The notes under the pieces are model-generated. The model was not told the DNA's origin. It saw only the letters and a program-made list of their open reading frames with translations, and searched no databases. A stretch of DNA of 64,000 nucleotides, taken from NCBI RefSeq assembly GCF_014698965.1, contig NZ_JACXAE010000098.1:248001-312000 (forward strand). The letters are read 5' to 3'. Below are positions 16,975 to 26,778 of this stretch, in pieces; positions within the stretch are counted from its first letter, which is position 1; each line of letters opens with the position of its first letter. Source of the DNA: Iningainema tapete BLCC-T55 (lineage in GTDB: Bacteria; Cyanobacteriota; Cyanobacteriia; Cyanobacteriales; Nostocaceae). A program made the position numbers and the translations under genes.

Positions 16975-18006
16975 CTAAGTAGGTTCATCGGAGACTTTAA
17001 CGACCAATTTTCCCTTTTTGTTACCGTCAAATAGTTTTAAGATGGCTGATGGAGCATTTTCCAAACCCTCAACAATCTCAAGAGCATACTTAATTTTACC
17101 TTCGTTGAGCCATTGTCCAATCTCCCCTATGGCTTCGGACCAGCGCGGAAGATAATCGAGGATAATAAATCCTTCCACACGTACACGCTTCATGAGAATT
17201 TGACTGTAATTCAATGGTCCCGGAACAGGTTCGGTTGCATTATAAGTTGAAATCAAACCACATAGAGGAATACGTGCGTGCAAATTAACGCGGGTTAAAA
17301 CAGCATCCAAGATAGAACCGCCAACATTATCGAAATACACATCAATTCCATTAGGACATGATTGAGCAAGGGCTGTTTCTAAATCAGCCGTTTTATAGTT
17401 GATGGCAGCATCAAAGCCAAGCTCGTCCAAAAGCCAATGGCATTTTTCATCACTGCCAGTTATACCAACTACACGGCAGCCCCTAATCTTAGCAATTTGT
17501 CCAACAACAGAACCAACTGCTCCTGATGCTGCTGATACAACTACAGTTTCTCCTGCTTTTGGCTGTCCTATGTCTAAAAGTCCAAAGTAGGCGGTGCAAC
17601 CAGTAGCTCCAAGTGGTCCGGTAAATGCGGTGAGTGGGGCGGGTAGAGGGTGAGGTAGTCGTGTGATAGAAGAACCACTGTTCCCCTCCGCAAGTGCATA
17701 ATCCTGCCAACCAAGCATACCAGAAACCAGATCCCTTGGTTGAAAATTGGGATTTTTCGACTCTTCTACCACACCTATAACAACACCACGCATAACTTGC
17801 CCAATTTCAACTGCCGCCATATACTGTGGTATGTCGCTCATCCAAATACGATTAGTAGGATCTAGAGAAAGATATATGGTGCGTACCAGCACCTCACCAT
17901 CTTTGGGGCTAGGAATTGGCTCTTCTCGGTACTCAAAGTTGCTTTCCTTGATGTCACCAATAGGGCGAGTCTTCAAGCGAAACTGTCTATTTATCCCTGA
18001 ATTCAT
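16975..18006 (-). CDS. MDR-family NADP-dependent oxidoreductase (zinc-independent)
   Basis: 343 aa, medium-chain reductase of the leukotriene B4 dehydrogenase/prostaglandin reductase type. It has the N-terminal GroES-like domain (RTIYLSLDPTNRIWMSD), a Rossmann fold with VSAASGAVGSVVGQIAK and then GCRVVGITGS, and the family segment IDVYFDNVGG. No zinc ligands are present. The family reduces alpha,beta-unsaturated ketones and aldehydes, so detoxification of reactive carbonyls is plausible. Start ATG 18006. Confidence 0.88.
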   Translation of the reverse strand: MNSGINRQFRLKTRPIGDIKESNFEYREEPIPSPKDGEVLVRTIYLSLDPTNRIWMSDIPQYMAAVEIGQVMRGVVIGVVEESKNPNFQPRDLVSGMLGWQDYALAEGNSGSSITRLPHPLPAPLTAFTGPLGATGCTAYFGLLDIGQPKAGETVVVSAASGAVGSVVGQIAKIRGCRVVGITGSDEKCHWLLDELGFDAAINYKTADLETALAQSCPNGIDVYFDNVGGSILDAVLTRVNLHARIPLCGLISTYNATEPVPGPLNYSQILMKRVRVEGFIILDYLPRWSEAIGEIGQWLNEGKIKYALEIVEGLENAPSAILKLFDGNKKGKLVVKVSDEPT

Positions 18007-18035
18007 TCTTTTTTCCTCTGTGCGATCGCTGCTGC

Positions 18036-18449
18036 TTATGGTGCTGTTGTCCTTGGCGTGGATTGTGGCGGTTGTCCACTTTTAACAGCTTGTACTTTAG
18101 CGTTATACTCACCGATGATGGCATTAACACGATTTTCCTGTTCTGGAGTCAATTTTAATTCATCAAGAGCTGTAACTAGCTTCTTACGTTTACGCAGTGC
18201 TTCATAAAATTTGGATTTTTGATTTTCATCTAATATTTCAATAATCTGTACATTCCTTTGTCTGAGTAAAGATTGTAACACCGCCCCTCGCTGTTGTGGT
18301 GTAAGTTCGTTTACCTGTGTTGAAGCGGGGTTAGCTGGAGCAGTTGTCTCAGTGGTAGGTATGGGTGATTGTGAATTAGCAATTCCCGGCAAAATAGCCA
18401 ATGTCATGGTAGCACAGAAGAAAGACAAAATTGCACAATTAATACCCAT
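18036..18449 (-). CDS. Small exported helical protein
   Basis: 137 aa with an N-terminal signal peptide (ILSFFCATMTLAILPGIANS, cleavage probably after IANS or nearby). A Thr/Pro/Ala linker and a helical domain follow. The helical part repeats an LTPQQRG / LTPEQEN theme, reminiscent of periplasmic Spy/CpxP-like LTxxQ proteins, though similarity is weak. The C-terminus is Pro/Thr-rich (GQPPQSTPRTTAP). Function unknown; likely periplasmic. It ends 29 bp upstream of the MDR oxidoreductase start and could be co-transcribed with it. Confidence 0.6.
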   Translation of the reverse strand: MGINCAILSFFCATMTLAILPGIANSQSPIPTTETTAPANPASTQVNELTPQQRGAVLQSLLRQRNVQIIEILDENQKSKFYEALRKRKKLVTALDELKLTPEQENRVNAIIGEYNAKVQAVKSGQPPQSTPRTTAP

Positions 18450-18975
18450 TTCGATTAACTCCTCAATCGCTCTTAGTCTACTTCATTCTATACCCGAATA
18501 CCATGACCATGTACTTAAGTACATGGCTCATAGCGCCTATTCCGTTGAAACGGAATAAGATCAACCATTTAGTCGGTTTTAACCGACTTGAGCTATAAGC
18601 GGGTGAACTTTAGTTCTAGGCGGCGAATTCGGGGAGAATAAAATCACCCTCTAGTCATGCGATCGCCTCTAGTCGATTAATTCTGCTCTCCTGTAGTATT
18701 AATACAGAAAAATTATTGCAACTAATGATACAATGAGATGATCAGTGACTTAAGATCTGCTGAATCTGAATCAAAACCTTATAGCTAGCAAAACTCACCC
18801 ATTCAGGTGAAGGAGTTGTGAACGGGTAAGGGTTAGTATGTACAAAGATTAAGTTACCCTTAAACTTTTTTATTTATCTAGTTGTTAGTATCCTAACAAA
18901 AATTGAGTTTGTCAGATTCCCGCCCTTGCTGTCCCACGCCATCTCACCCAAACAAGGCAATCTTCATTATCTATT
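18450..18975. other. Intergenic region between exported protein and MacA-like gene
   Basis: 526 bp without a supported gene. It contains the multi-hairpin repeat at 18538-18625, two HIP1-like GCGATCGC/CGATC sites, and an A/T-rich stretch near 18840-18900 that could hold the promoter for the export operon. No tRNA or riboswitch pattern recognised. Confidence 0.5.
18538..18625. repeat. Multi-hairpin dispersed repeat, copy 1
   Basis: Three consecutive hairpins: ATTCCGTT/AACGGAAT, then GTCGGTTTTAACCGAC, then after GAGCTATAAGC a hairpin GAACT..AGTTC ending in AGGCGG. The last two elements and the GAGCTATAAGC linker recur at 61445-61505 with changed but still paired stems. Confidence 0.7.
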
Positions 18976-20445
18976 ATGACTACATATTTAGAAATTCCCG
19001 TCATTGGTAAAATTAAAAGTCCATCACGCTGGCTTATGGGGCTGTTAGCAGCAGGTGTTTTGGTTGCTGGGACAACGACTACCTATACACTGGTAAATCG
19101 GGGGACAAGCGAACAAGATATTGCTGCACTGACTGTACCCGTACAAGCTAAGAACGTTACCCTACGAATTACCGCCAGTGGTAAAGTCGTACCAGTTCAA
19201 AGCGTGAACATTAGCCCAAAAAACCCTGGAACTTTGACAAAGTTAAATGTTGAGCAGGGAGATAAGGTGAAACTTGGGCAAATCATTGCCCAAATGGATA
19301 GTGCAGATATTCAAGCACAAGTTCTTCAACAACGTGCAAACTTAGCTCAAGCAAAGGCACAACTGGCACAAGCCCGTGCTGGAAACCGTCCCCAAGAGAT
19401 TACCCAAGCCAAAGCGCGATTAGCTCAAGCCGAAGCGCAATTAGCTGCAGCCCGCACTGGTAATCGTCCCCAAGAAATTGCCGAGGCTCAAGCTCAAGTA
19501 GATGCAGCACAAGCAAAGGTAGTTTATACAAGCGAACAAGTAAAGCGTTACCAATACTTATACCAGCAAGGAGCGGAGAATAAACAACAACTGGATCAAG
19601 CAATCAGCGAAGACAACAGCGCTAAAGCTAATTTACAACAAACACAGAAACGCTTGTCACTTATCCAAAGTGGTAGCCGTGTGGAAGACATCGCCCAAAA
19701 ACAAGCAGCGGTGGAAGAAGCACGAGCAGCACTGCGGTTATTGGAAAGTGGTTCCCGCCCAGAGGAAATTGCTCAACGTGAAGCAGCAGTGGCTGCCGCC
19801 GAGGCTCAACTGAAGTCAGCGCAAGTTAAATTAAATGATACCAACATCCGCGCTCCCTTTTCCGGAATTGTCACCCAGAAGTACGCCAACGTGGGTGCAT
19901 TTGTTGCTCCAACGACTTCTGCTTCTTCGAGTGCATCAGCAACCTCAAGCTCAATTGTTGCTTTAGCACGGGGATTGGAAGTGTTGGCTCAAGTTCCCGA
20001 AGCTGATATTGGTAGAATTAAGCCAGGACAACAAGTAGAAATTGTCTCTGATGCTTATCCAGATCAAGTTTTTAAAGGTCATGTGCGCTTGATTGCTCCT
20101 GAAGCTGTTAAGGAAGAGGGTGTAACATTATTCCAAATAAGAGTCAGTATTAATACGGGTACAGATAAGCTTCGTTCTGGTTTAAATGTTGATTTAACCT
20201 TCTTAGGCGACTCTGTTAGCAACGCCTTGTTAGTACCAACTGTAGCTATTGTTACAGAAAAAGGTGATACGGGTGTGCTGATACCAGATGCAAAAAATAA
20301 ACCCCAGTTTCATCCTGTGACAATTGGTTCCCAAGTTAAAGACCAAACTCAGATCGTCTCTGGATTAAAACAAGGCGATCGCGTATTTATCAATCCTCCC
20401 ACAGAATACAAAATCGAAAAAGCACGACAACAACAACAAAAATGA
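18976..20445 (+). CDS. MacA/HlyD-type membrane fusion protein (efflux adaptor)
   Basis: 489 aa periplasmic adaptor anchored by one N-terminal helix (WLMGLLAAGVLVAGTTTTYT). The order is lipoyl half motif (GKVVPVQSVNISP), a long alpha-hairpin, second lipoyl half (APFSGIVTQKYANVGAF), then beta-barrel and C-terminal membrane-proximal domains. The hairpin has four related copies of G(N/S)R(P/V)xEI, about every 25-60 residues, suggesting internal duplication. Its stop overlaps the permease start (ATGA, 20442-20445), so it is the first gene of a MacAB-type tripartite exporter; an outer membrane TolC partner is not in the window. Confidence 0.9.
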   Translation: MTTYLEIPVIGKIKSPSRWLMGLLAAGVLVAGTTTTYTLVNRGTSEQDIAALTVPVQAKNVTLRITASGKVVPVQSVNISPKNPGTLTKLNVEQGDKVKLGQIIAQMDSADIQAQVLQQRANLAQAKAQLAQARAGNRPQEITQAKARLAQAEAQLAAARTGNRPQEIAEAQAQVDAAQAKVVYTSEQVKRYQYLYQQGAENKQQLDQAISEDNSAKANLQQTQKRLSLIQSGSRVEDIAQKQAAVEEARAALRLLESGSRPEEIAQREAAVAAAEAQLKSAQVKLNDTNIRAPFSGIVTQKYANVGAFVAPTTSASSSASATSSSIVALARGLEVLAQVPEADIGRIKPGQQVEIVSDAYPDQVFKGHVRLIAPEAVKEEGVTLFQIRVSINTGTDKLRSGLNVDLTFLGDSVSNALLVPTVAIVTEKGDTGVLIPDAKNKPQFHPVTIGSQVKDQTQIVSGLKQGDRVFINPPTEYKIEKARQQQQK

Positions 20446-21659
20446 ACATCGTAGAAAGCGTGCAAATGGCAGCAAAAACGCTGCTATCAAATAAACTCCG
20501 CAGCGCCCTGACAATGCTAGGTATTGTGATTGGCAACGCCTCGGTAATTGCGATGATTGGCGTAGGCGAAGGTGGACAAAAATTCGTTACCAAACAGTTA
20601 GAATCTTTAGGACCAAACGTACTATTTGTACTACCAGGTAATCGAGAAACGCAAAGAATCTCTTTTGAAGTACCAAAAACATTAGTACTACAAGATGCAG
20701 AAGCAATTGCCTCTCAAGTACCAACAGTAGTAGGAGTTGCCCCTGAATTAAACAGGAGACAAGTAGTCAGCTACCAGAATAGAAACACCAACGTCAATAT
20801 CATCGGCACAACTCCCAGCTTCTTGGTAGTGCGTGACTTTGAAACCTCTCAAGGAAGGTTTTTCACCGACATCGATATGAAGCGCAACAATCAAGTTGTC
20901 GTACTCGGTGCCGAATTAGCAGAACAACTTTTCGGGACAAAAAATCCAGTAGGGCAGCAGCTCCGCATTAAGGATAACAGCTACCAAATTATTGGCGTAC
21001 TCATCGCCAAAGGCTCAAGCGTTGGAGCAGATTACGACAACGCCGCATTAGTGCCAATTACAACATCAGCAAATCGATTGGTAGGGCGAAATTCTCCTTA
21101 CGGAATTGGCTTAGACTACATCGTAGCCTCAGCTCGTAACACCAACAGTGTAGACGCAGCAGAATTCCAAATTACAAACTTACTACGCCTCAGACACAAA
21201 ATTACAGGCGAAGACGACTTTACCATGCGTAGTCAGAAAGATGCACTGCAAACAGTAGGTCAAATCACAGGCGCTTTAACAATTATGTTAGCAGCGATCG
21301 CTGGTATTTCCCTATTTGTCGGCGGCATTGGCATCATGAACATTATGCTTGTTTCCGTCACCGAGCGCACACAAGAAATTGGTTTGCGCAAAGCCATTGG
21401 TGCTACCGAGCAAGATATTCTCTTACAGTTCGTAATTGAAGCAGTAATTGTTTCAGCAGCAGGTGGCTTAGTTGGTACAGTTATTGGTGTAAGCGGTGTT
21501 ATGCTAGTTTCAGCGCTGACTCCTCTCAAAGCAGCAATTTCTCCCATTGCAATTGCAACAGCTGTGAGCGTTTCTGGCGGTATTGGTTTATTCTTTGGTG
21601 TTGTTCCCGCACGTCGTGCTGCTAAACTCGATCCGATTGTAGCGTTGAGAAGTGCGTAA
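20442..21659 (+). CDS. MacB-type ABC transporter permease (FtsX domain)
   Basis: 405 aa. One N-terminal membrane helix region (LRSALTMLGIVIGNASVIAM), a large periplasmic MacB core domain, and three C-terminal helices of the FtsX domain with GIGIMNIMLVSVTERTQEIG, the family signature. Topology is that of MacB/LolC-type mechanotransmission permeases. In E. coli MacB the ATPase is fused; here it is the separate downstream gene. Overlaps the upstream adaptor gene by 4 bp. Confidence 0.92.
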   Translation: MNIVESVQMAAKTLLSNKLRSALTMLGIVIGNASVIAMIGVGEGGQKFVTKQLESLGPNVLFVLPGNRETQRISFEVPKTLVLQDAEAIASQVPTVVGVAPELNRRQVVSYQNRNTNVNIIGTTPSFLVVRDFETSQGRFFTDIDMKRNNQVVVLGAELAEQLFGTKNPVGQQLRIKDNSYQIIGVLIAKGSSVGADYDNAALVPITTSANRLVGRNSPYGIGLDYIVASARNTNSVDAAEFQITNLLRLRHKITGEDDFTMRSQKDALQTVGQITGALTIMLAAIAGISLFVGGIGIMNIMLVSVTERTQEIGLRKAIGATEQDILLQFVIEAVIVSAAGGLVGTVIGVSGVMLVSALTPLKAAISPIAIATAVSVSGGIGLFFGVVPARRAAKLDPIVALRSA

Positions 21660-21742
21660 TCAGTTTATCATTTCTTGCAATCCTATTAAGATTAATTTTT
21701 TAAAGGTTATTAATAATAATCTTAAACAGGAATTAAGACATT

Positions 21743-22501
21743 ATGAATCATGAAATTAAAACTCAGTCTTCAACACTCTCAACTATTCAAAAGCCAGTAA
21801 TTATTCGCTTAGAAAACATCTCTAAAATTTACGGTAGTGGCGAAACTGAAGTGAGGGCGCTGAACAATGTTAACTTAATGGTGGAGCAAGGGGAATATTG
21901 TTCAATTATGGGGCCATCTGGTTCTGGTAAATCCACTGCTATGAACATTATAGGTGGTTTGGATCGCCCTACTTCAGGACATTATTACTTAGATAACGTG
22001 GATGTGGCGCAGATGGAAGATGCACAATTAGCCCACATTCGCAATAAAAAACTGGGGTTTGTGTTTCAACAATTCCACCTATTACCCCAGCTTTCAGCGC
22101 TAGAAAATGTGATGCTGCCGATGGTTTATGCTAGTGTGAATCCGAAAGAAAGACGCGACAGGGCAGAGGTAGCACTCAAACGAGTAGGATTGGAAAAACG
22201 GCTGAATAACAAACCAAATCAACTTTCCGGTGGGCAGCAGCAACGGGTGGCTATTGCCCGCGCTATTGTCAACCGCCCCGTTTTACTTCTAGCCGATGAA
22301 CCCACCGGCGCACTCGACTCACGCACAACCCAAGAAGTGTTGGATATTTTTGGTGAATTGAATGCTAGTGGTATCACTGTTGTCATGGTAACTCATGAAC
22401 CAGAAGTTGCTCGTCAAACTCAGCGTATTGTTTGGTTTCGCGATGGTGAAGTTGTACACTCCCACCTGACACCTGCTGATTTGAGTAGTGTTGCTACGTG
22501 A
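21743..22501 (+). CDS. MacB/LolD-type ABC transporter ATP-binding protein
   Basis: 252 aa. Walker [10 protein letters not shown]-loop [11 protein letters not shown], signature [14 protein letters not shown], Walker [13 protein letters not shown] and H-loop VTHEPE are all intact. Sequence type is the lipoprotein/macrolide exporter group. An 83-bp A/T-rich gap separates it from the permease. Powers the MFP-permease exporter, moving a substrate from the periplasm outward; substrate unknown. Confidence 0.93.
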   Translation: MNHEIKTQSSTLSTIQKPVIIRLENISKIYGSGETEVRALNNVNLMVEQGEYCSIMGPSGSGKSTAMNIIGGLDRPTSGHYYLDNVDVAQMEDAQLAHIRNKKLGFVFQQFHLLPQLSALENVMLPMVYASVNPKERRDRAEVALKRVGLEKRLNNKPNQLSGGQQQRVAIARAIVNRPVLLLADEPTGALDSRTTQEVLDIFGELNASGITVVMVTHEPEVARQTQRIVWFRDGEVVHSHLTPADLSSVAT

Positions 22502-22507
22502 TTAGAA

Positions 22508-22580
22508 AGCTAATAGCTAATGGCTAATTGTTATTTGTTTGAATACAATTAACAATTAGCTATTAACAATTAGCAATTAC
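22508..22580. repeat. GCTAATTGTTA / TTAGCAATTA-type inverted repeat
   Basis: A/T-rich repeat with arms built of GCTAATAGCTAATGGC and AATTAGCTATTAACAATTAGC, lying between the convergent ATPase and carotenoid-protein genes. Its right end reaches the stop codon of the latter. Could serve as a terminator. Confidence 0.7.
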
Positions 22581-23107
22581 AGACTCGGTGTTTTACCCGT
22601 TTCTGCTTGTGTCTCAATGGGTTTGACATCGCTGTAGCCCAATTCACCAGCGATTGTCCGAAAGATTGACATTTGTTCTTCAAATTCCAGCCCTTCTATT
22701 TGGGAAAGCAGATCGTTTTCAGCTTTGCTTGGTTGGTAGTTGGCTGGCATTCCCACTACAGTATCGCCCATAGCTTCTGCCCAAGCATACCAAACAAACA
22801 ACTGGTTGTTTTCTTTGATTGCGCCATAAGCACGGGAATATTCAGTATCTTCTCTGTTGACAATTTGCCGCATAATTGCAAGTTGTTCTTCATGAGACAG
22901 TTTATAATAATCTCCTAGTAGCTTCGGTGCTAGTTCAGGTTCTGCTGCTGGAGGGGCGGCTGGGGTGATGGAGTCTCCCATTTTTTTGTAAACTAAATAA
23001 AACCAACCTAGTTTTGCATCAGTATCTAACGCATTAAATGCTTCTACCGCTTTTTGAGTTTCATTGCTTAAAGCTTGGGGTGTACTTTTATCGTAATTTG
23101 CTGTCAT
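22577..23107 (-). CDS. Helical carotenoid protein (OCP N-terminal domain homologue)
   Basis: 176 aa consisting of only the all-helical carotenoid-binding domain of the orange carotenoid protein. The two halves are recognisable: ALDTDAKLGWFYLVYKKMGD with ITPAAP, then FVWYAWAEAMGDTVVGMPAN and LEFEEQMSIFRTIAGELGY. The aromatic residues in WFYLVY and VWYAWAEAMG lie where OCP holds the carotenoid. No C-terminal NTF2-like sensor domain is present, as expected for HCPs, which quench singlet oxygen or, in some clades, phycobilisomes. Clade not assigned. Soluble and cytoplasmic. Confidence 0.9.
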   Translation of the reverse strand: MTANYDKSTPQALSNETQKAVEAFNALDTDAKLGWFYLVYKKMGDSITPAAPPAAEPELAPKLLGDYYKLSHEEQLAIMRQIVNREDTEYSRAYGAIKENNQLFVWYAWAEAMGDTVVGMPANYQPSKAENDLLSQIEGLEFEEQMSIFRTIAGELGYSDVKPIETQAETGKTPSL

Positions 23108-23322
23108 AACTTTTCTCAGCGATTATTAAACTGTCCAGAATAAGGCGTATCAGAGTTTACAAATCCAAATCAGCCTCCTAGCGAGATATTTATATAAATT
23201 AAATTGTGCGATTTTTATCTATCTTTCAATAGAGGTGAAATATCTACCTACAGATATCAAGGATGCAATAGTGATCTTTGGTAAAATTGCTCAGTTGATA
23301 GAAATGATCGGAGGGGATATAC

Positions 23323-23697
23323 ATGGCAGAAGAAAAGATTCAGCCAAATGCTCAGCAAGCTCCTACCCAGGATGCACAATTAGCCGCCGAGAGAATAGCT
23401 AGCGGTGAAGAAAAAGCTCCCACCGTAGATATGGAAGCAGATTACCAAGCTGCACAGCAGTTAAGCACTAGTAGTATTGATCGCACACCTGAAGGTGCAA
23501 AAGCTGCTACAGAAGCTACTGCACCACAGCAACAGGTATCTCAGCCAGAAGAAACAAAAACAACTGCACAGCCCACTGGCAATCCTGACGATTACTTAGA
23601 AATGGCGAAAGATGTTAATACTTCTACACAAGAAGGTGAAAGTAATGTTAGCGATGATTTGGTAAAAAAAGCTCTGGAAAATAAACCGAAAAAGTAA
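23323..23697 (+). CDS. Small acidic disordered protein
   Basis: 124 aa, rich in Ala, Gln, Glu, Thr and Pro with no Cys, no Trp and no hydrophobic core (MAEEKIQPNAQQAPTQDAQ at the start, VKKALENKPKK at the end). Well placed ribosome binding site GGAGGGGATATAC before ATG 23323. Codon use looks normal, so it is a real gene. Function unknown; probably intrinsically disordered and cytoplasmic. Confidence 0.7.
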   Translation: MAEEKIQPNAQQAPTQDAQLAAERIASGEEKAPTVDMEADYQAAQQLSTSSIDRTPEGAKAATEATAPQQQVSQPEETKTTAQPTGNPDDYLEMAKDVNTSTQEGESNVSDDLVKKALENKPKK

Positions 23698-23748
23698 ATT
23701 TATACCAAATTCAGTTTTGACAACCATCTTTAAAAATGACATCTAATT

Positions 23749-23776
23749 GTAGAGACGTTACATGTAACGTCTCTAC
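23749..23776. repeat. 28-bp palindrome, GTAGAGACG family (copy 3)
   Basis: Perfect 28-bp palindrome; inner arm TTAC/GTAA. Located between the convergent acidic-protein and glycosyltransferase genes, where it could act as a bidirectional terminator. Confidence 0.9.
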
Positions 23777-23808
23777 AGAAATTTGGTCAAGTTAAAATGC
23801 CATTTTTA

Positions 23809-24996
23809 CTACCACACCACCTGCTGACGCTCTTGCACTACCCGCTTGTAAACATCGTCAGTTTGTTTAGCAAGTTTAGCCCAACTGAAGCGTCGCTCTA
23901 AATCTTCGTATGCGTTATCACTCAGCCACTGCCGATAACCTGGGTTTTTCAATACTTCCAAAATTCCCCAAGCGAGGGAATCTGGATTATTAGTATAAGT
24001 TACTACACCTGTTTTAGTATGTTGCACTACTTCCGGAAAACCACCAGTGTCAGAAACTACTACCGGAACGCGAGAGGCAAAGCTCTCTAAAGCAACAATA
24101 CCAAAGGGTTCGTAAAGACTGGGGAATACAGCACAATCGGCAATAGTTTGAAATTTATCCAAGTATTCATCGGACATAAAGCCTGTAAAATAACATTTGT
24201 GCCAAATCCCCAAATCCCAAGCTTGACGTTTGAGATGATCGGTATTGCCACCACCAATAATCACAAACTTAACGTAACCCCCCATATCTGATAACACCTT
24301 GGGAGCGGCATTTAGCAATACAGATACACCTTTTTCATAGGTCATGCGACCTACATAATAAACGATTTTTTCGTCGTCTTCAGCAAATTGGCGACGAAAA
24401 TCTTGACCATGAAAATCTTGGTGGTGTCGTTTTTTTTCTGGTCGGATACCATTATAGATCACATCAATTTTATCCCAAGGACTGTGTAACGCCCGTTCTA
24501 CTTCCCGTCTCATGTAGTCTGTGCAAACTATTATCCGCCAAGCATTGTAAGCTAGCAATGTTTCTTTGCTATTTATATAACTTTGTACTTCAGTGTTAAT
24601 ACCGTTATGACGACCGTATTCTGTAGCGTGAATTGTCGCAATTAGCGGTAACTTGAAATTCTGCTTGAGCGCGATCGCTGCATCTCCAACTAACCAATCA
24701 TGAGCATGAATTAAATCAAAAGGACCTTCCTCTAACAGAAGCTTACCCCCATGCAGCCCAATGCTTTCGTTAAGGTTAACTACCCAGTGGAAAAAATCAT
24801 TACCATTCTCCACTGGTACACGATGCACCTGTACTCCATCTACTACTTCATACATCGGTGCTTGACCAAACTCCGGTGTAATTAAGTGGACTGAATGTCC
24901 CAACTTTACTAGTTCCGGGTACAACTCCGCCACATGACGTGCTATTCCTCCAACTATACGCGGCGGAAATTCCCAACTCAGTACTAGTATCTTCAT
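23809..24996 (-). CDS. Glycosyltransferase family 4 protein
   Basis: 395 aa, GT-B fold. The start MKILVLSWEFPPRIVGGIAR is the donor/acceptor loop seen in glycogen-synthase-like GT4 and GT5 enzymes; FDLIHAHDWL and YVGRMTYEKGV follow. The C-terminal nucleotide-sugar site is visible as EPFGIVALESFASRVPVVVS with the two glutamates of the E-x7-E motif. Cytoplasmic transfer of a glycosyl unit from a nucleotide sugar; the product (glycan, glycolipid or alpha-glucan) is not readable. Monocistronic; divergent from tldD across 243 bp. Confidence 0.9.
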   Translation of the reverse strand: MKILVLSWEFPPRIVGGIARHVAELYPELVKLGHSVHLITPEFGQAPMYEVVDGVQVHRVPVENGNDFFHWVVNLNESIGLHGGKLLLEEGPFDLIHAHDWLVGDAAIALKQNFKLPLIATIHATEYGRHNGINTEVQSYINSKETLLAYNAWRIIVCTDYMRREVERALHSPWDKIDVIYNGIRPEKKRHHQDFHGQDFRRQFAEDDEKIVYYVGRMTYEKGVSVLLNAAPKVLSDMGGYVKFVIIGGGNTDHLKRQAWDLGIWHKCYFTGFMSDEYLDKFQTIADCAVFPSLYEPFGIVALESFASRVPVVVSDTGGFPEVVQHTKTGVVTYTNNPDSLAWGILEVLKNPGYRQWLSDNAYEDLERRFSWAKLAKQTDDVYKRVVQERQQVVW

Positions 24997-25239
24997 CTGC
25001 TCCTTTGACCCTTCGCTTTTACAAATCTATAATTTTCTACATTTATCTCAAAATACAAGTGTGACTGTTGCCACAATAGCATTTAGCAAAAATTTTCAGT
25101 TTTTTTATATCTTTGTGAATAGTTTAATGGTAACGACACTGTTGTTGCAAGCAGTGAGAATAGATTTATGGAGAATGTCTATCCCTACAACGACATATTT
25201 ATTGCACAATAGATCTTAGTCATTTTTCAGGTCTTACAA

Positions 25240-26634
25240 ATGCAGAATATACTTGCAGATGCACAAAATTATCTTTCTGACCTGATCGCCCGCTACTCAT
25301 CTAGGGTAGATTATCTCATGATTCGCCTTGAAGAAGCCGAAGAAACTGACATCTTGTTTCGTGGCGACAAGGTAGAAACCCTGAGTGAAGGTATCTCCGT
25401 AGGTGGGCAGATTCGGGCTTGTTATCAAGGTGGATGGGGGCTAAGCAGCTTTAACCGTCTGGAGACAATTGAAGCTCGCATCGAAGAAGCAATCACAGGG
25501 GCACGAATGGTTGGTGATGAAGAAACTGTATTAGCTCCAATAGAAAGCGTGCAAGCAGTATGCAATCTGCCGTTGAGTGGAACCGATCCGAGGAAAATAT
25601 CTATAGTCAAGAAAAAAGAATTGTGCGATCGCTACAACCAATTACTCAAAAGCGTCGATCATCGCATTACCACTACCTCTGTACGTTACGGAGACAGCGC
25701 CCAAAGGGTAATTCTTGCTACCAGTGAAGGAACATTGATCGAACAATCTTGGGTAGATATGGAAATGCGCTTCGCCGCCACAGCCAGAAACGGCGAAACA
25801 GTGCAAACAGGAAGAGAAACCACTGGTTCGCGTAAAGCTTATGAAGATTTAACTAGTTTAGATGAACAAGTCAAAAACGCCGCACAAAGAGCAGTAGCAG
25901 CTTTATCTCTGCCATCAGTAAAAGGTAATACCTACACTGTAGTAATCGATCCAATTCTCACTGGCTTATTTGTTCACGAAGCCTTTGGGCATCTGAGCGA
26001 AGCAGATATGGCATACGAAAACCCAGATTTGTTGGAAGTGATGACTCTGGGAAGACGGTTTGGTTCTGTTGATTTGCAAATTTTTGATGGTGCAGCACCA
26101 CAAGGACATCGTGGTAGCTATTATTACGACGATGAAGGTACACCTGCTAGTACTACGCAACTGATAAAAGATGGAATTTTAGTGGGAAGGCTTCATTCAC
26201 GGGAAACAGCAGGTAAATTAGATGAAGCGCCTACAGGTAATGCACGGTGTCTTAGTTATAACCATGCTCCGATTGTGAGGATGACAAATACCTGGATTGA
26301 ACGCGGAAAAACGCCTGTTGAAGATTTATTTACCGATATTAAAGAAGGAGTTTATGCTCGTAATTGGTTGGGTGGCATGACGAATGGGGAAATGTTTACC
26401 TTTAGCGCCGCAGAAGCATGGATGATTAGAAACGGCAAAATTGCTGAACCAGTGAAAGATGTCACACTTTCTGGTAATGTGTTCCAAACTCTCAGTGATA
26501 TAGAGGCGATCGGTAACGACTTCTACTGGGATGAATCTGGCGGTTGCGGTAAAGGTGGACAAAACGGCTTACCTGTAGGTTGTGGTGGTCCCAGTTTAAG
26601 GATACGTGATGTAGTGGTTGGAGGGGAAGCTTAG
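25240..26634 (+). CDS. tldD: TldD-family metallopeptidase
   Basis: 464 aa, TldD/PmbA family. The metal-binding HExxxH is in GLFVHEAFGHLSEADM, and the conserved C-terminal region NWLGGMTNGEMFTFSAAEAW and GCGKGGQNGLPVGCGGPS is present. TldD works with TldE (PmbA) as a heterodimer that degrades unfolded peptides and matures microcins. The expected pmbA partner is not adjacent here: the next gene is ferredoxin. Start ATG 25240. Confidence 0.93.
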   Translation: MQNILADAQNYLSDLIARYSSRVDYLMIRLEEAEETDILFRGDKVETLSEGISVGGQIRACYQGGWGLSSFNRLETIEARIEEAITGARMVGDEETVLAPIESVQAVCNLPLSGTDPRKISIVKKKELCDRYNQLLKSVDHRITTTSVRYGDSAQRVILATSEGTLIEQSWVDMEMRFAATARNGETVQTGRETTGSRKAYEDLTSLDEQVKNAAQRAVAALSLPSVKGNTYTVVIDPILTGLFVHEAFGHLSEADMAYENPDLLEVMTLGRRFGSVDLQIFDGAAPQGHRGSYYYDDEGTPASTTQLIKDGILVGRLHSRETAGKLDEAPTGNARCLSYNHAPIVRMTNTWIERGKTPVEDLFTDIKEGVYARNWLGGMTNGEMFTFSAAEAWMIRNGKIAEPVKDVTLSGNVFQTLSDIEAIGNDFYWDESGGCGKGGQNGLPVGCGGPSLRIRDVVVGGEA

Positions 26635-26778
26635 GCATCTAATTTCCTCTGAGATACCAAAATACCGTAGGATTAGAAACGGAGTTAGTGGAAAACACTT
26701 ATTCTTGTGTTGAGTCAGACACAAATAGCAAGGTGAAAAACACAGACTGCCGTTTCTATTAATTCAGAGGAACACTAC

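Noticed and set aside
18976-22501. DevBCA heterocyst glycolipid exporter
   Set aside because: The permease has the MacB core and FtsX signature, and gene order is MFP-permease-ATPase, which both systems share; nothing specific to DevBCA is seen.
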